A stretch of 64,000 nucleotides of DNA. It comes from a virus. The position numbers and the translations under genes are program-made. The stretch covers positions 1 through 64,000 of the IMG/VR virus record IMGVR_UViG_3300035682_000031; one strand, given 5' to 3'. How positions within the stretch are numbered: the first letter of the stretch is position 1; each line of letters opens with the position of its first letter. Below the pieces are notes generated by a model. It did not search any database and was not told the DNA's origin. It worked only from the letters and a program-made list of their open reading frames with translations. Shown piece after piece: positions 21,563 to 30,549 of this stretch.

Positions 21563-21934
21563 ATGGCACAGCGTTGTAAAACTTATTCGTTTGCGGTAGA
21601 TGTGGTGGGTGAAAATGCCACATCTCCTACCGACGATTGGGAATTCACGATAGGTGTCCCGGCAGTTATTCATGCAGATACGCCGATCGAAGGACACTGT
21701 TTTGCATATTGTGTGTTTCGCATAGTAGAATGTCCTATAGGATGCACTACGACGCCGTATGAGTATGAACTACCACTGAGTTGCTGTATGCCAATATTAC
21801 CCCCCGGTAAATACAGAATTTGTTTTCCTGAGCAAAAGAAACTAACATACGAAGATGTCCAGACAACACTGGATATGATGTTAGAAGACGTTGATCAGAC
21901 GTTTATTGACATCATGGCATTGAACTGCCAATAA
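21563..21934 (+). CDS. Hypothetical Cys-containing structural protein
   Basis: A 123-residue, beta-rich protein with eight cysteines, including SCCMP and an IVECPIGC segment. It ends with a helix (DVQTTLDMMLEDVDQTF). It lies in the head gene cluster and resembles in style the other Cys-rich products here, so a virion role is likely but unproven. CAGGGACAATCC precedes the ATG. Confidence 0.55.
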   Translation: MAQRCKTYSFAVDVVGENATSPTDDWEFTIGVPAVIHADTPIEGHCFAYCVFRIVECPIGCTTTPYEYELPLSCCMPILPPGKYRICFPEQKKLTYEDVQTTLDMMLEDVDQTFIDIMALNCQ

Positions 21935-21947
21935 GGGGAGGTGTATT

Positions 21948-22802
21948 ATGGGATGCAGCAGCAAGTGTGGATCGGATCAAGCTCTGATCGAACTCATCGT
22001 TAACAATGCAATTTTCAAGGCGATTAACGATCACGTTATACAAGCCGCTCTGAAAGATTGCGACGGTAATTGGATGGGTGCTGAGACTCGTGTAGTCACC
22101 TGTGCAACATTGGCAACACAAATCTGTACGTTGTTCCAAGACGGCGATTTGTGTATTGATTCAGTCACAGCGTTCTCATACAACCCCACAAGTTTCATTC
22201 TCACATTGACAACGACAGGCAACACGTTTGCTGTCGATCTCTCATCACTCGCGGATGCAACAACTGACACGTTTGTGGTCAGTGGGTCAATTTCTGGCAA
22301 CACCATGAACTTGGTGCGCAACGACACTGGTACCGTAGCTGTAGATCTCACACCACTTACTAGCCAAATTCGCACTTATGTAAACTGCTTGGGCGCGTCT
22401 ATCCCCAACGGTGCATCAATCGCAACGTGCTCTGATTTGACAGCGGCAATCAATACAGTTACAGGCAGCATTCCACAGTACGTTAGTTGTACAGGTGTTG
22501 CTATCACTACGGGCGCCTCTTTGGCGACGTGTTCTGACTTAAGTACCGCAATAGCGGGGATCGGCCCCATTCCAGCGTACGTAGATTGTAATGGTGCACC
22601 AGTATTGAACGGTGCCGCGTTAGCGACCTGTTCAGATTTGGTAGCCGCGATCAGTGGATTTGCACTACAAGCAGTGCCCGCACCAAGCCCAGGCACAGAG
22701 TTACCGACGTTGGTGATTGGAGATCGTTCTGAATTGATGGGCAAACCGGTTGTAATGGTAGAACTTTTGCCAGGTTTGTTTGTACCAGCGTACAATATCT
22801 AA
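21948..22802 (+). CDS. Putative decoration or fibre-like protein with three ~35-residue repeats
   Basis: A 284-residue protein. The N-terminus is Cys-rich (MGCSSKCGSDQALIELIVNN). Residues ~163-260 hold three repeats built as YVxCxGxxxxxGAxxATCSDLxxAI, each about 35 residues, followed by a Pro-rich segment and a strand-rich end. The repeats could form a shaft or stacked beta layer. Position between portal and scaffold suggests a head decoration or head fibre, by inference. Confidence 0.55.
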   Translation: MGCSSKCGSDQALIELIVNNAIFKAINDHVIQAALKDCDGNWMGAETRVVTCATLATQICTLFQDGDLCIDSVTAFSYNPTSFILTLTTTGNTFAVDLSSLADATTDTFVVSGSISGNTMNLVRNDTGTVAVDLTPLTSQIRTYVNCLGASIPNGASIATCSDLTAAINTVTGSIPQYVSCTGVAITTGASLATCSDLSTAIAGIGPIPAYVDCNGAPVLNGAALATCSDLVAAISGFALQAVPAPSPGTELPTLVIGDRSELMGKPVVMVELLPGLFVPAYNI

Positions 22803-22814
22803 ACGGAGAACATT

Positions 22815-23045
22815 ATGACGATCATTGCGTTATCCCAAGCAGAAGCCCGTGCTATCCAGTCGTTACGCAGCCGATCAGAAGTTCCTGTGGTGCGCGCAGT
22901 TTTGGAACGCAGTTTAACGGAAGCTCGTGCAGCTTATGAAAATACTGTACCCGCAAACGAAGATCTTCGACAAGACGTCATTGCACATAAACGGATCATT
23001 TCGTTTTTGTTTGATGACACGGTTGAAAAAGGATGGTCAAAATGA
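22815..23045 (+). CDS. Small helical protein (paralogue A)
   Basis: A 76-residue, entirely helical protein (LSQAEARAIQSLRSRSEVPV; LERSLTEARAAYENTVPANE; DVIAHKRIISFLFDD). The same three-helix arrangement recurs in the 68-residue product at 23329-23535. A small chaperone or structural role in head assembly is possible. AACGGAGAACATT precedes the ATG. Confidence 0.55.
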   Translation: MTIIALSQAEARAIQSLRSRSEVPVVRAVLERSLTEARAAYENTVPANEDLRQDVIAHKRIISFLFDDTVEKGWSK

Positions 23046-23329
23046 TGAATTTTAGCGTAGCCTGCGGGGAAACGAAATGGATTGCCGTTACTGGCCTCGG
23101 CGCAGGAGAAGCGTTTAAACTCCAGTTTGCCGCTTGTGAAGGGTGTACTGCGGCTGATACGGACTGGGAGACTTATTCTCCAGACGGTGCCCCTGTAGTT
23201 TTGGATGAAGTGAATAATCCTATCAGTGTCTGTACACCAGGTCGATATCGCGTTGTTCCGGATGGTATTGTTAGCACAGGTGCGAAGGTTTGTGAAATTG
23301 GCACTTGTACAAACTGCGGGGGTTGCTGA
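23042..23329 (+). CDS. Small Cys-rich beta protein
   Basis: 95 residues from the ATG at 23042, which overlaps the upstream stop (ATGA). Contains CGETKW, AACEGCT, SVCTPGRY and the tail KVCEIGTCTNCGGC, nine or so cysteines in all. The YRVVPDG pattern suggests a small Ig-like or jelly-roll fold. Likely a minor virion protein by context. Confidence 0.55.
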   Translation: MMNFSVACGETKWIAVTGLGAGEAFKLQFAACEGCTAADTDWETYSPDGAPVVLDEVNNPISVCTPGRYRVVPDGIVSTGAKVCEIGTCTNCGGC

Positions 23330-23535
23330 TGAAGGACCAAAAACAAATACAGGCTGAAAAAGTCTTATTGGGTCAAGTTCGCGCGTCTCCGATTTATCGA
23401 CAGTTTATCCAGTTATTACGCGATAAACAAACCGAGGTTCGTGAGGTTTATGAAGCTCAAACTGCCAACGAGCATACTCGTGGTAAAATTAACCAGATGA
23501 CCGAAATCATCAACCTTTTAGAAGGAAAACAGTAA
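23329..23535 (+). CDS. Small helical protein (paralogue B)
   Basis: 68 residues from the ATG at 23329 (ATGA overlap). A helical product (QIQAEKVLLGQVRASPIYRQ; EVREVYEAQTANEHTRGKIN) with the same layout as the 76-residue product two genes upstream, suggesting a tandem duplication around the Cys-rich gene. Role unknown. Confidence 0.55.
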   Translation: MKDQKQIQAEKVLLGQVRASPIYRQFIQLLRDKQTEVREVYEAQTANEHTRGKINQMTEIINLLEGKQ

Positions 23536-23536
23536 A

Positions 23537-24487
23537 ATGTCTACTACCCCCCAGGATGATTACAATGAATTAGAAGAGTTGTTGCGGGCTACCGCTCCGG
23601 ACCCCCAAGGTTCCGAGGATGATGCAAAGCCCAACACACCTCTTGAGTTTGACCCAGAGCAATACGTTTTTGGCGATGGTGAGGATGAGAACGTTGAAGT
23701 AGAGACGCCAGCAACGCCCGCAGCAACTGTTACACCCGGTGTAACAGGAACGATCGATCCGACCATCTTGGAGTTGCAGCGCGGACAAATGGCAACAAAT
23801 AAGAGTATCGCAGATGCTCTTGAGCGCCTAAGTTCTAATCGACAGGCAGAAACAGCGCCTGCGCCAGATACGTTTTTTGATGTTCAGGATGTAACGGACG
23901 AGGAAGCAGGTGTTTATAAAGCTGCCATGCCATTTGTCCAAAAAGTTGTGAATAATAGTGCGCGACGTATTTTAGCGGACTATGATGAGCGTTATGTTAA
24001 ACCGGTCTGGCAAGAAAACCAAGAGCTGAAACAGCGTTTGGCGCAGATCGACAGCAACGTTCAGACCAGCGCGCAGAGTGCATTGATGGGACAATTGCGT
24101 TCGGCAGTGCCAGAGTACGACAATATATTGCAATCGCAGGAGTGGCAGAATAAGCTGAATGAGCCAGTAGCTTCAGGCGCGTCAATGACTTATCGTACGA
24201 TTGCAGCAGAGATGGCACGGGTTGGTGACGTAGCGGGTGTAGCAGCGCTCATGAATTCTGCGCGTAAACAAGTACCGGACCCACAGAAAAACGTGTCTCC
24301 GGGTCGCACACCAGCAGCAGCGCCCGCATCACGCGCTAATGTGCCACAAAAGAAATTGCCTTATTCAAAACTGGATCAGGCACAAAGAGAGTATTTATCG
24401 GGGCAAATGACGGCCGATAAATTTCAAAAGATTGAGTCGTTGTATACGAACGCCGACTTAATGGGTAACGTGGATTACAATCGGTAA
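23537..24487 (+). CDS. Capsid scaffolding protein
   Basis: A 316-residue protein directly before the major capsid gene. An acidic, Pro-rich N-terminus (DDYNELEELLRATAPDPQG) is followed by a long helical middle with coiled-coil character (WQENQELKQRLAQIDSN), a Pro/Ala-rich linker and a basic helical C-terminus (KKLPYSKLDQAQREYLSGQM) suited to bind the capsid protein. This composition and position are standard for podovirus scaffolds. Confidence 0.8.
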   Translation: MSTTPQDDYNELEELLRATAPDPQGSEDDAKPNTPLEFDPEQYVFGDGEDENVEVETPATPAATVTPGVTGTIDPTILELQRGQMATNKSIADALERLSSNRQAETAPAPDTFFDVQDVTDEEAGVYKAAMPFVQKVVNNSARRILADYDERYVKPVWQENQELKQRLAQIDSNVQTSAQSALMGQLRSAVPEYDNILQSQEWQNKLNEPVASGASMTYRTIAAEMARVGDVAGVAALMNSARKQVPDPQKNVSPGRTPAAAPASRANVPQKKLPYSKLDQAQREYLSGQMTADKFQKIESLYTNADLMGNVDYNR

Positions 24488-24526
24488 TACACGTTTTTTA
24501 GGTAAACTAATAGGGGGGATCCTATC

Positions 24527-25471
24527 ATGCCAAATAAGGTACTGCCATCGGCGTCCGGTTATAATGTGTACGGCTTCTTGAAGTCACCGGTCTTTGCTAA
24601 AGGCTTCATTTCGTATTTCTACCCAAAGTCGCTTGTCGCTCAAATTTCGGAAACGAATTTCGAGGGTACGAGTTTCAAAGAGGGTTCTGAAATCGTTTTT
24701 AAACGTGCTCCGCGAGCAGAGTTGTTTTCGTACCGTAAAAACCAAGAGCTGGAAGTTTCCAGCATGGATACGACACCGATCACAATGACCATCAAGCGCG
24801 GTAGCTATTTCAACGTGAAGTTGGATATCGTCGACAAGATGCAAATCGATGAAATCATGAAAGCATTGGAGTTGTTCAAACAAGATGCGTCTGAAAAGCT
24901 GGCGATCGAGATTGATCGTAAGATGATCGACACAATGTTGCGCGAAGCTGCTCCATGTAACAAAGGTAATAGTGCTGGTATTCGCACCGGGCGTTACAAT
25001 TTGGGTGTTGGTGGTGCTCCAGTAGCGTTATCTGGCGCTAACGTGATGAAGATGATTCGCACGTTGAGCTTAGTGTTGGATGAACAGAATCTGCCAAAAT
25101 CCGGTCGATTTATCATCTTGCCGCCCGAAGCAACGTTGGCGTTTGATGAAACTATTTTGAACAATACCTGCGCGTCAGGTTTGAACAAAGCGTTGATTTT
25201 AACAGAAGCGTACAACATCCCTCAGTTGGCCGGCTTTACGGTTTACTTCTCATCAAACATGCCGTCGTACGCAGAAAATGGCCAGATCGCTTATCCGATT
25301 ATTGCTGGTTTGAAGGGTGCCACTGGTTATGTGATGCAGTTGGAAAAAATGCAACACATCGACCAAGATTCACGATCATTTAGTGAATACTGGCGTGGTT
25401 TGTGGATCTATGACTGGAAAGTTATTCGTCCTGAGATGTTGGCCGCCGCTTACGTTACAATCGCTGTTTAA
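24527..25471 (+). CDS. Major capsid protein, HK97-like
   Basis: A 314-residue protein. A basic N-arm, an extended E-loop (EGSEIVFKRAPRAELFSY), a long spine-like helix (DIVDKMQIDEIMKALELFKQ) and a P-domain with GRFIILPPEATLAF, then an A-domain ending VIRPEMLAAAYVTI fit the HK97 fold as seen in other podovirus capsids. It has its own strong site (GGGGGGATCCTATC) after the scaffold gene. Confidence 0.85.
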   Translation: MPNKVLPSASGYNVYGFLKSPVFAKGFISYFYPKSLVAQISETNFEGTSFKEGSEIVFKRAPRAELFSYRKNQELEVSSMDTTPITMTIKRGSYFNVKLDIVDKMQIDEIMKALELFKQDASEKLAIEIDRKMIDTMLREAAPCNKGNSAGIRTGRYNLGVGGAPVALSGANVMKMIRTLSLVLDEQNLPKSGRFIILPPEATLAFDETILNNTCASGLNKALILTEAYNIPQLAGFTVYFSSNMPSYAENGQIAYPIIAGLKGATGYVMQLEKMQHIDQDSRSFSEYWRGLWIYDWKVIRPEMLAAAYVTIAV

Positions 25472-25482
25472 GGAGAGCACAA

Positions 25483-26184
25483 ATGCAATGGAATCTATTT
25501 GATTCGGGTGATAAGTTAAAGTACCCATGGGACGGGCAATACCCGAATTCGGACACCCCAGGTGGTGTCCACTACGCCGCCCATTTACCACGGCGTCACC
25601 TCGTATTACCGTTTATCTTTGATGCGGCTGTTCCTCCATACAGCAACTTCATTGCTCAGGTAATCGAGGAAAACCCAACTGGTACAGGCCCGTTGATTGC
25701 TGGCGATACTATCGCGTCACACTATTTGTATGCAGGTACCAAGGTTAACGACCTTGTGTTTCACAACAAAAAAGTGGCGAGAGGCGCTTATGCTAGTGTC
25801 CAAGTGAAGACCGCAGCCACGTTAATGCCAGTTGGCCCCGGGATGATTGTGGATTTAGCCACACCTAGTTGGACGTTGTTATCACTGTTCGTGCCTGAAG
25901 TTGGTACTGGCGTGTTCACAGACGCTGATGGTGACGGTTTGGACGACGACGATGTTCTTCCAGCGGTTGGTAGAGGTGCGGCAAATACACTTTTCTTGGT
26001 CGAAGATTGTATTGTCGAAATCACCATTATTATGGGCAACTTGCAATCTTCTTGTTTCGCGCTCATGGCAGATTTGACGTATTTCAACGACCAACACGAG
26101 TGCGCATGTGTGCCGCCACCGTGCAATCCAACGTATCCAGAACCAGGCTGTGCTGTTCGTAATGAACCAGTACCAGTCCCCTAA
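25483..26184 (+). CDS. Capsid-associated structural protein
   Basis: A 233-residue protein right after the capsid gene. Beta-rich with GAYASVQVKTAATLMPVGPG and a calcium-loop-like DADGDGLDDDDV segment (residues ~146-157). The C-terminus is Cys/Pro-rich (CACVPPPCNPTYPEPGC). Position and style suggest a decoration protein. The Asp-rich loop may bind calcium and stabilise the shell, by inference. Confidence 0.6.
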   Translation: MQWNLFDSGDKLKYPWDGQYPNSDTPGGVHYAAHLPRRHLVLPFIFDAAVPPYSNFIAQVIEENPTGTGPLIAGDTIASHYLYAGTKVNDLVFHNKKVARGAYASVQVKTAATLMPVGPGMIVDLATPSWTLLSLFVPEVGTGVFTDADGDGLDDDDVLPAVGRGAANTLFLVEDCIVEITIIMGNLQSSCFALMADLTYFNDQHECACVPPPCNPTYPEPGCAVRNEPVPVP

Positions 26185-26185
26185 A

Positions 26186-26208
26186 TTAAGGGTGTGAACC
26201 ACCCTTAA
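26186..26208 (+). promoter_or_regulatory. Intergenic hairpin after the capsid pair
   Basis: TTAAGGGTG/CACCCTTAA forms a 9-bp stem with a TGAAC loop, two bases past the stop of the 233-residue gene. It is followed by CCCCCC, not by a T-run, so it probably protects the 3' end of the capsid message or reduces readthrough partially. Confidence 0.6.
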
Positions 26209-26233
26209 CCCCCCATTTCACAGGAGTATAAAA

Positions 26234-26533
26234 ATGAGTCGATTTCCTTTAGCCGTAGTAGACCGTCATGGTTACGTATGGCCAGTTTCAGATTCACAAA
26301 CCTTGGATGACGAAATTGAGTCGTCAGGGTCACGTTATATTTATGATGAAGCAGACCTAAAACGCTGCCGAACCAAAATGAAAAAAATCGAATCGGACAA
26401 GAAAACGGCTGTCCGATCAACCAGCCGTCAAGAAGCGGATCGAATCGTAGCGGAAGAACAAGCCGCGAGTGGTCAACCAAGTCTTGACTCTTTAAAAGAT
26501 AATGCACTAGCAGCATTAGGGATTACCGAATAA
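26234..26533 (+). CDS. Hypothetical small structural protein
   Basis: A 99-residue protein starting with a beta segment (FPLAVVDRHGYVWPV) and continuing as a charged helix (ADLKRCRTKMKKIESDKKTA). Unknown function; it lies between capsid and adaptor genes. CAGGAGTATAAAA precedes the ATG, and the stop overlaps the next start (TAATG). Confidence 0.55.
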   Translation: MSRFPLAVVDRHGYVWPVSDSQTLDDEIESSGSRYIYDEADLKRCRTKMKKIESDKKTAVRSTSRQEADRIVAEEQAASGQPSLDSLKDNALAALGITE

Positions 26534-27222
26534 TGATTACTGGGCGCGAATTGATTACCGATGTTTCTCGGTATCTTACAGACCAAGAAGAAGGCTTCGA
26601 GTTCGAACACTGGACGGAAGCCGATCTCTTTCTGTACTTTCGGCTAGCGCTCTCAATCGTTGCAAACACAGCAAAAGAGAAGTTTACAAAACGGATCGAG
26701 GTGCCGTTAAAAACGGGCACCATGCAAACCCTCCCGGACAAGTGCGAAGAGTTCGACACGGTAAACGGAACATTGAATACATTAACGGGCGATATTACTT
26801 TCGCCCGTCGTGTTAAGACCAGTAATATCAGAGCATTAAATCGCCCGTTGTGTAAGTCTACGACCAATTCTGACGATGGTTATACTGTCGATAGTTGGGA
26901 TTATGACGAGGACGATTCAAATACGATTTATGTGTACCCGCCCGTTCCAGCGGGGACTGACGCAAAAATGGTGGTGACTTGTTATTCTCCACCGGATCCA
27001 ACGTCTTTGGACGAGCAGGTTAATATATCTTCATCATATTTGTCGGCGATATTTGAATTGATGCTCTACTACGGGTTTGGTGTAGATATCGAATCGGTTC
27101 CGAGCCGTGATCGAAGTGAAACACACTGGAACAAAGCGGCAGAATTGTTGGGACTGGATGCTAAAGCACCAGCAAACAAGTATGCGTATACACGAATTCC
27201 GGAAGCACGAGTTAAACGATGA
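26533..27222 (+). CDS. Head-tail adaptor-like protein
   Basis: A 229-residue protein with the pattern of podovirus adaptor proteins (DUF6682-like). The N-terminal helix ITDVSRYLTDQEEGFEFEHW precedes WTEADLFLYFRLALSIVA. A strand block follows with TIYVYPPVP and VVTCYSPPDP, then the C-terminal helix LSAIFELMLYYGFGVD and a WNKAAELLG segment. Expected to form a ring below the portal. Confidence 0.7.
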   Translation: MITGRELITDVSRYLTDQEEGFEFEHWTEADLFLYFRLALSIVANTAKEKFTKRIEVPLKTGTMQTLPDKCEEFDTVNGTLNTLTGDITFARRVKTSNIRALNRPLCKSTTNSDDGYTVDSWDYDEDDSNTIYVYPPVPAGTDAKMVVTCYSPPDPTSLDEQVNISSSYLSAIFELMLYYGFGVDIESVPSRDRSETHWNKAAELLGLDAKAPANKYAYTRIPEARVKR

Positions 27223-27878
27223 AAACAATCGCCGATTTTGTTGACTTAGTGATCAGCGCTTCGAAAGAGGCGGAAGACATTCACCCTACGATCTTACAAG
27301 ACATGATTCGCAGCACCGTGAAAGAATTTGCATCACGTACGCGAATTTTGGTGTCGGAATATTATTTCGAGACCCAGTGTAAAGTGCATGATTACCAATT
27401 TGATATCCCAGCCTGTCACCAGTTGGTTGCCGCAGAGGTTGTGGCCGTAGGTCCTTCGACAGATTGTGGCGTAGCCTTGTTTGATTGCGATTGGCGAGTT
27501 CTGAGTGCGGGACAAGATCAAACTGTATATGGGTATCGTGGGCCAGATCAGTATGACATCGACGTGCATGATCCGGCGAACAAAGCAATTATCCTGAAAG
27601 ACATCCCAGCGTCACCGCATTGGGTGTATGTGAGTTATTCCTGGACAATTGGACGAGACGATTGCCAAGTCCCTGAATCGTTTTATGAGGAATGGGGACA
27701 GGCGATCCTTTACGGAACATTGTTTCGGATACTAAAGCGAGAAGGCTTGAACTGGGCGTCTGATTACGCGTTGTATCAATCGGAAATTTCCGCAGCCAAG
27801 TCCCGTAAAAAACACCACTACAGTCCAAAAAGAGTTAAAGCCCACACAGTATCGTTTTTAGGTCGGAGACGACGATGA
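27219..27878 (+). CDS. Second adaptor/connector-like protein
   Basis: A 219-residue protein with an architecture parallel to the previous one: helix (HPTILQDMIRSTVKEFASRT), beta block with YDIDVHDPANKAIILKDIP and WVYVSYSWTIG, then a C-terminal helix (EEWGQAILYGTLFRILKREG) and a basic tail. Probably a second ring of the portal-tail connector. It overlaps both neighbours by four bases. Confidence 0.65.
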   Translation: MKTIADFVDLVISASKEAEDIHPTILQDMIRSTVKEFASRTRILVSEYYFETQCKVHDYQFDIPACHQLVAAEVVAVGPSTDCGVALFDCDWRVLSAGQDQTVYGYRGPDQYDIDVHDPANKAIILKDIPASPHWVYVSYSWTIGRDDCQVPESFYEEWGQAILYGTLFRILKREGLNWASDYALYQSEISAAKSRKKHHYSPKRVKAHTVSFLGRRRR

Positions 27879-28474
27879 GTAGAATTCTGTATCAACACGA
27901 CAATGGTTGCGCTCCAGATTTAGGGTGTCATTTGCCACCGCCCGTATTCGAATGCGAGCCAGTTTGTAACCCATGCGATCCATGTGAGAGTACATGTGAT
28001 CCCAAAACTCGCGCACGCGATTCGGTTGCAGTTCTCCAAACCGAGGTGGAGCGTTGTGTTTCGTTGTTAGGTCGAGGATGTAACGCTAAACAGCTACCCG
28101 GATTTTTACACTGTATCGCGATGAAAGTGCGTCGTAAGGGCTTATGCACCGTAATTACAGAAGAAATACCACGCAAGGCGTTGCACGATGGATCGATTTG
28201 TTTTTCTTGGTCAAATAAGTTTCGCGATTTGCAACCCGGCTACTATGAAGGCGATATTTATTTAGATGGTAAGTCGTGCATTACATGGCCGTTTCATATA
28301 CCGCCGTGTGGGGGCTCAGTTACTACAGAAAGTATTACCGAGGAAGAGATGCCATGCGATATAATGGGGTGTGGTGAGCCTCCTTGTTGTGTTGGGGAGG
28401 TGCCTCCGTTAGAAGTTGAACCAAGCGTTAACCCAGACGTCGAATGCGATCCATGTGGAGATGAACAATGTTAA
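27875..28474 (+). CDS. Cysteine-rich structural protein
   Basis: A 199-residue protein with more than 20 cysteines. The N-terminal tail FECEPVCNPCDPCESTCDPK and the C-terminal MGCGEPPCCVGE and CDPCGDEQC segments are Cys/Pro-rich and flank an ordinary beta domain (ISWSNKFRDL-type strands; YYEGDIYLDGKSCITWPFHI). The paired Cys tails could cross-link subunits or bind metal. The function is not known. Confidence 0.6.
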   Translation: MSRILYQHDNGCAPDLGCHLPPPVFECEPVCNPCDPCESTCDPKTRARDSVAVLQTEVERCVSLLGRGCNAKQLPGFLHCIAMKVRRKGLCTVITEEIPRKALHDGSICFSWSNKFRDLQPGYYEGDIYLDGKSCITWPFHIPPCGGSVTTESITEEEMPCDIMGCGEPPCCVGEVPPLEVEPSVNPDVECDPCGDEQC

Positions 28475-28893
28475 ATGTGAGCAAATGGAGTTCCAGTAGT
28501 AAGTTGACCAGTTCAATCGGTACGACAGATACACAGGCGAAAGTTAACGCCGGTGACGGCTTTAAGTTTGCGGTACCGACAGGCGACTATTATTATGCAA
28601 CATTGCGTGCCAACGGTGTGTTTGAACATGTGCGAGTTATTGCTGTGGATTCGGACACATTAGTTGTTCAGCGCGGTCAAGATAATACGGTTGCACAATC
28701 ATTCCCAGCCAATACATGTATCGTAGTTGAGTGGAACCCAGCCCAGTTATGTGAGTATGTGAAGCAGTGTGCATTGAATGAAACACCAACCGGTGTTGTT
28801 CCCGGTACGTACTGCATGAGCTGCGACACATGCTTCGAGGTTGGCTCCGATGGGCGGATCAAATCTGTGAATGGGAGTACACAATGCCCGTAA
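28468..28893 (+). CDS. Tail-fibre-associated adaptor domain protein
   Basis: A 141-residue protein. The central YYYATLRANGVFEHVRVIAV and DTLVVQRGQDNTVAQSF reproduce a domain also present at the start of the collagen-like protein at 30550 (EFFFVTLGG ... [17 protein letters not shown]). The domain is typical of podovirus tail fibre attachment proteins. The C-terminus has CMSCDTCFEV. Confidence 0.6.
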   Translation: MLNVSKWSSSSKLTSSIGTTDTQAKVNAGDGFKFAVPTGDYYYATLRANGVFEHVRVIAVDSDTLVVQRGQDNTVAQSFPANTCIVVEWNPAQLCEYVKQCALNETPTGVVPGTYCMSCDTCFEVGSDGRIKSVNGSTQCP

Positions 28894-29306
28894 ATTATAT
28901 TACATCGCTGTCTATAAAGGCGTTGAAGCCGATCAAGCCGGCGGATAACACGATCACTGTTTCGCGCTCTGATGCGGCTAAATTGAATGCTGTTGGTGTG
29001 GGTAATTACACAGATTTAACGCTTCGTTTGATCGGACAAAATGACGTGTCGGAGGTCGTGCGGTATAATCACACGCAAGATATAACAGGTACTGGCACGA
29101 GTATGGTAGATGTCATTGTAATGCGCGACGTTCATAATACGGGTCGTCGCTCGTTCTCTGTTTTTACATGCGCACGAGCCGAACTCAGCCAACAAGATAT
29201 TTTAGACATTGTTTGTAACGCCCCCTGTGTAGTTTCACTAAGTACCGCCTTGTCGACAGCCCAATCCACCATCGCGTCACTAAGCACCATCGTAGGCGCA
29301 CCTTAA
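28884..29306 (+). CDS. Small tail protein with short fibre-repeat tail
   Basis: 140 residues from the ATG at 28884, which follows GGGAGTACACA and overlaps the upstream stop. A beta-rich body (VSRSDAAKLNAVGVGNYTDL) is followed by a C-terminal VVSLSTALSTAQSTIASLST repeat that matches the repeat at the start of the next fibre protein, so the two may be co-assembled or derived by fusion/fission. Confidence 0.6.
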   Translation: MPVNYITSLSIKALKPIKPADNTITVSRSDAAKLNAVGVGNYTDLTLRLIGQNDVSEVVRYNHTQDITGTGTSMVDVIVMRDVHNTGRRSFSVFTCARAELSQQDILDIVCNAPCVVSLSTALSTAQSTIASLSTIVGAP

Positions 29307-29324
29307 AATCACAGGAGAATTACT

Positions 29325-30530
29325 ATGTCATGCAGCACAAAATCTATTGCGCAAGCACTAAATACCACAAACTCAACATTAGCAGCACTGCTTACTGATC
29401 AGAGTTCACTAGCGTCACTAAGCGCCTCGACTTCAACAGGTTTGTCTACAGTTAACAGCGCCGTAGCGTCATTAAGTACGCTCGCGAGCACTGGGTTGTC
29501 TAGTGTAAGCTCCGCAGCGGCGTCGTTGTCAACCGCGTTGTCGAGTTCTTCTGAGTCATTGATTTCCCTGAGCACATCAACGTCGACAGGTTTGTCGAAC
29601 ACAAATTCTGCTATCGCGTCATTGAGCACCGGTGCAATTATCACGAATACGGGCCTGTCTACAGTCAACAGCGCAGTTGCGTCGTTGAGTACCATTGTCG
29701 ATACCAAAGCGGATTTAATAGCTGGAACGGTTCCGGCTTCGCAGTTACCAAGCTATGTTGACGATGTTTTGGAGTTCCCTAATCTCGCATCTTTCCCAGT
29801 CGTGGGTGAGGCGGGTAAGATCTACACAGATACCAGCACAAATCTAGTTTACCGATGGAGCGGTACAACTTATGTACCTTTGGGAGGCGACTACGCCGTC
29901 ACTACCAAGGACGAGGGTACGATCCTTACTACAGCTACAACTGAATACAACTTTACTGGCGGCGGCGTAACTGCGGCGAACAGCGGCGGTATGGTAACTG
30001 TAACCGTACACAGCGCGTCAGAAACACAAGTTGGCGCAGTAGAGTTAGCAACACCCGCCGAAACTGCGGCGGGCGCATCAACAACACTTGCCGTAACGCC
30101 CGCTGGATTATCAGCAGCACTATCGAAGTTCGACGGGGTGGGAGACCAATATAGCAATTCGGGAACGCTTACTATGGGTGACTACCCGATGAGTTCATAT
30201 TATTCTCGAACGATTTCGACCCTTGTGGTTCCCCGTGACGGAACGATCATAGTAAACTCACTATGGCAATTAGGTCCAAGCATTTTACCAAGGCTTGACT
30301 CGGACACCACGGACTTTATGTATCACGATGTAACCGTTGAGGGGCGTAATCCACGGAACACGAGTACCACATTTGCGCCCTGCAGTGTGGCGGGGTACCG
30401 CGGCGGAGTCACCACAACCACGGGAACCGTAACTGCGGGCGAAATCATTTATGTCGGCCTAACTACAGCTTATGCGGGTGGTATTTATTGGGAAACCACA
30501 ATTACTTATATTACTGGTGTAGGCGAGTAA
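29325..30530 (+). CDS. Tail fibre protein
   Basis: A 401-residue protein. Residues ~10-125 are repeats of ASLSTxxSTGLSxxNSAxA with a spacing near 7-11, predicting a trimeric coiled or beta-helical shaft. Then comes a KADLIAGTVPASQLPSYVDD-type linker common in fibres, a globular module (GKIYTDTSTNLVYRWSGTTY) and an EVGAVELATPAETAAGAST-like fibre hinge. The C-terminal part is beta-rich and probably binds the receptor. Confidence 0.75.
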   Translation: MSCSTKSIAQALNTTNSTLAALLTDQSSLASLSASTSTGLSTVNSAVASLSTLASTGLSSVSSAAASLSTALSSSSESLISLSTSTSTGLSNTNSAIASLSTGAIITNTGLSTVNSAVASLSTIVDTKADLIAGTVPASQLPSYVDDVLEFPNLASFPVVGEAGKIYTDTSTNLVYRWSGTTYVPLGGDYAVTTKDEGTILTTATTEYNFTGGGVTAANSGGMVTVTVHSASETQVGAVELATPAETAAGASTTLAVTPAGLSAALSKFDGVGDQYSNSGTLTMGDYPMSSYYSRTISTLVVPRDGTIIVNSLWQLGPSILPRLDSDTTDFMYHDVTVEGRNPRNTSTTFAPCSVAGYRGGVTTTTGTVTAGEIIYVGLTTAYAGGIYWETTITYITGVGE

Positions 30531-30549
30531 CCATAGATAAAGGACAGAC

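Noticed and set aside
24488-24526. Possible terminator between scaffold and capsid genes (CACGTTTTTTAGG)
   Set aside because: There is a T-run but no stable stem upstream, so it is likely just an intergenic gap with the capsid ribosome site.
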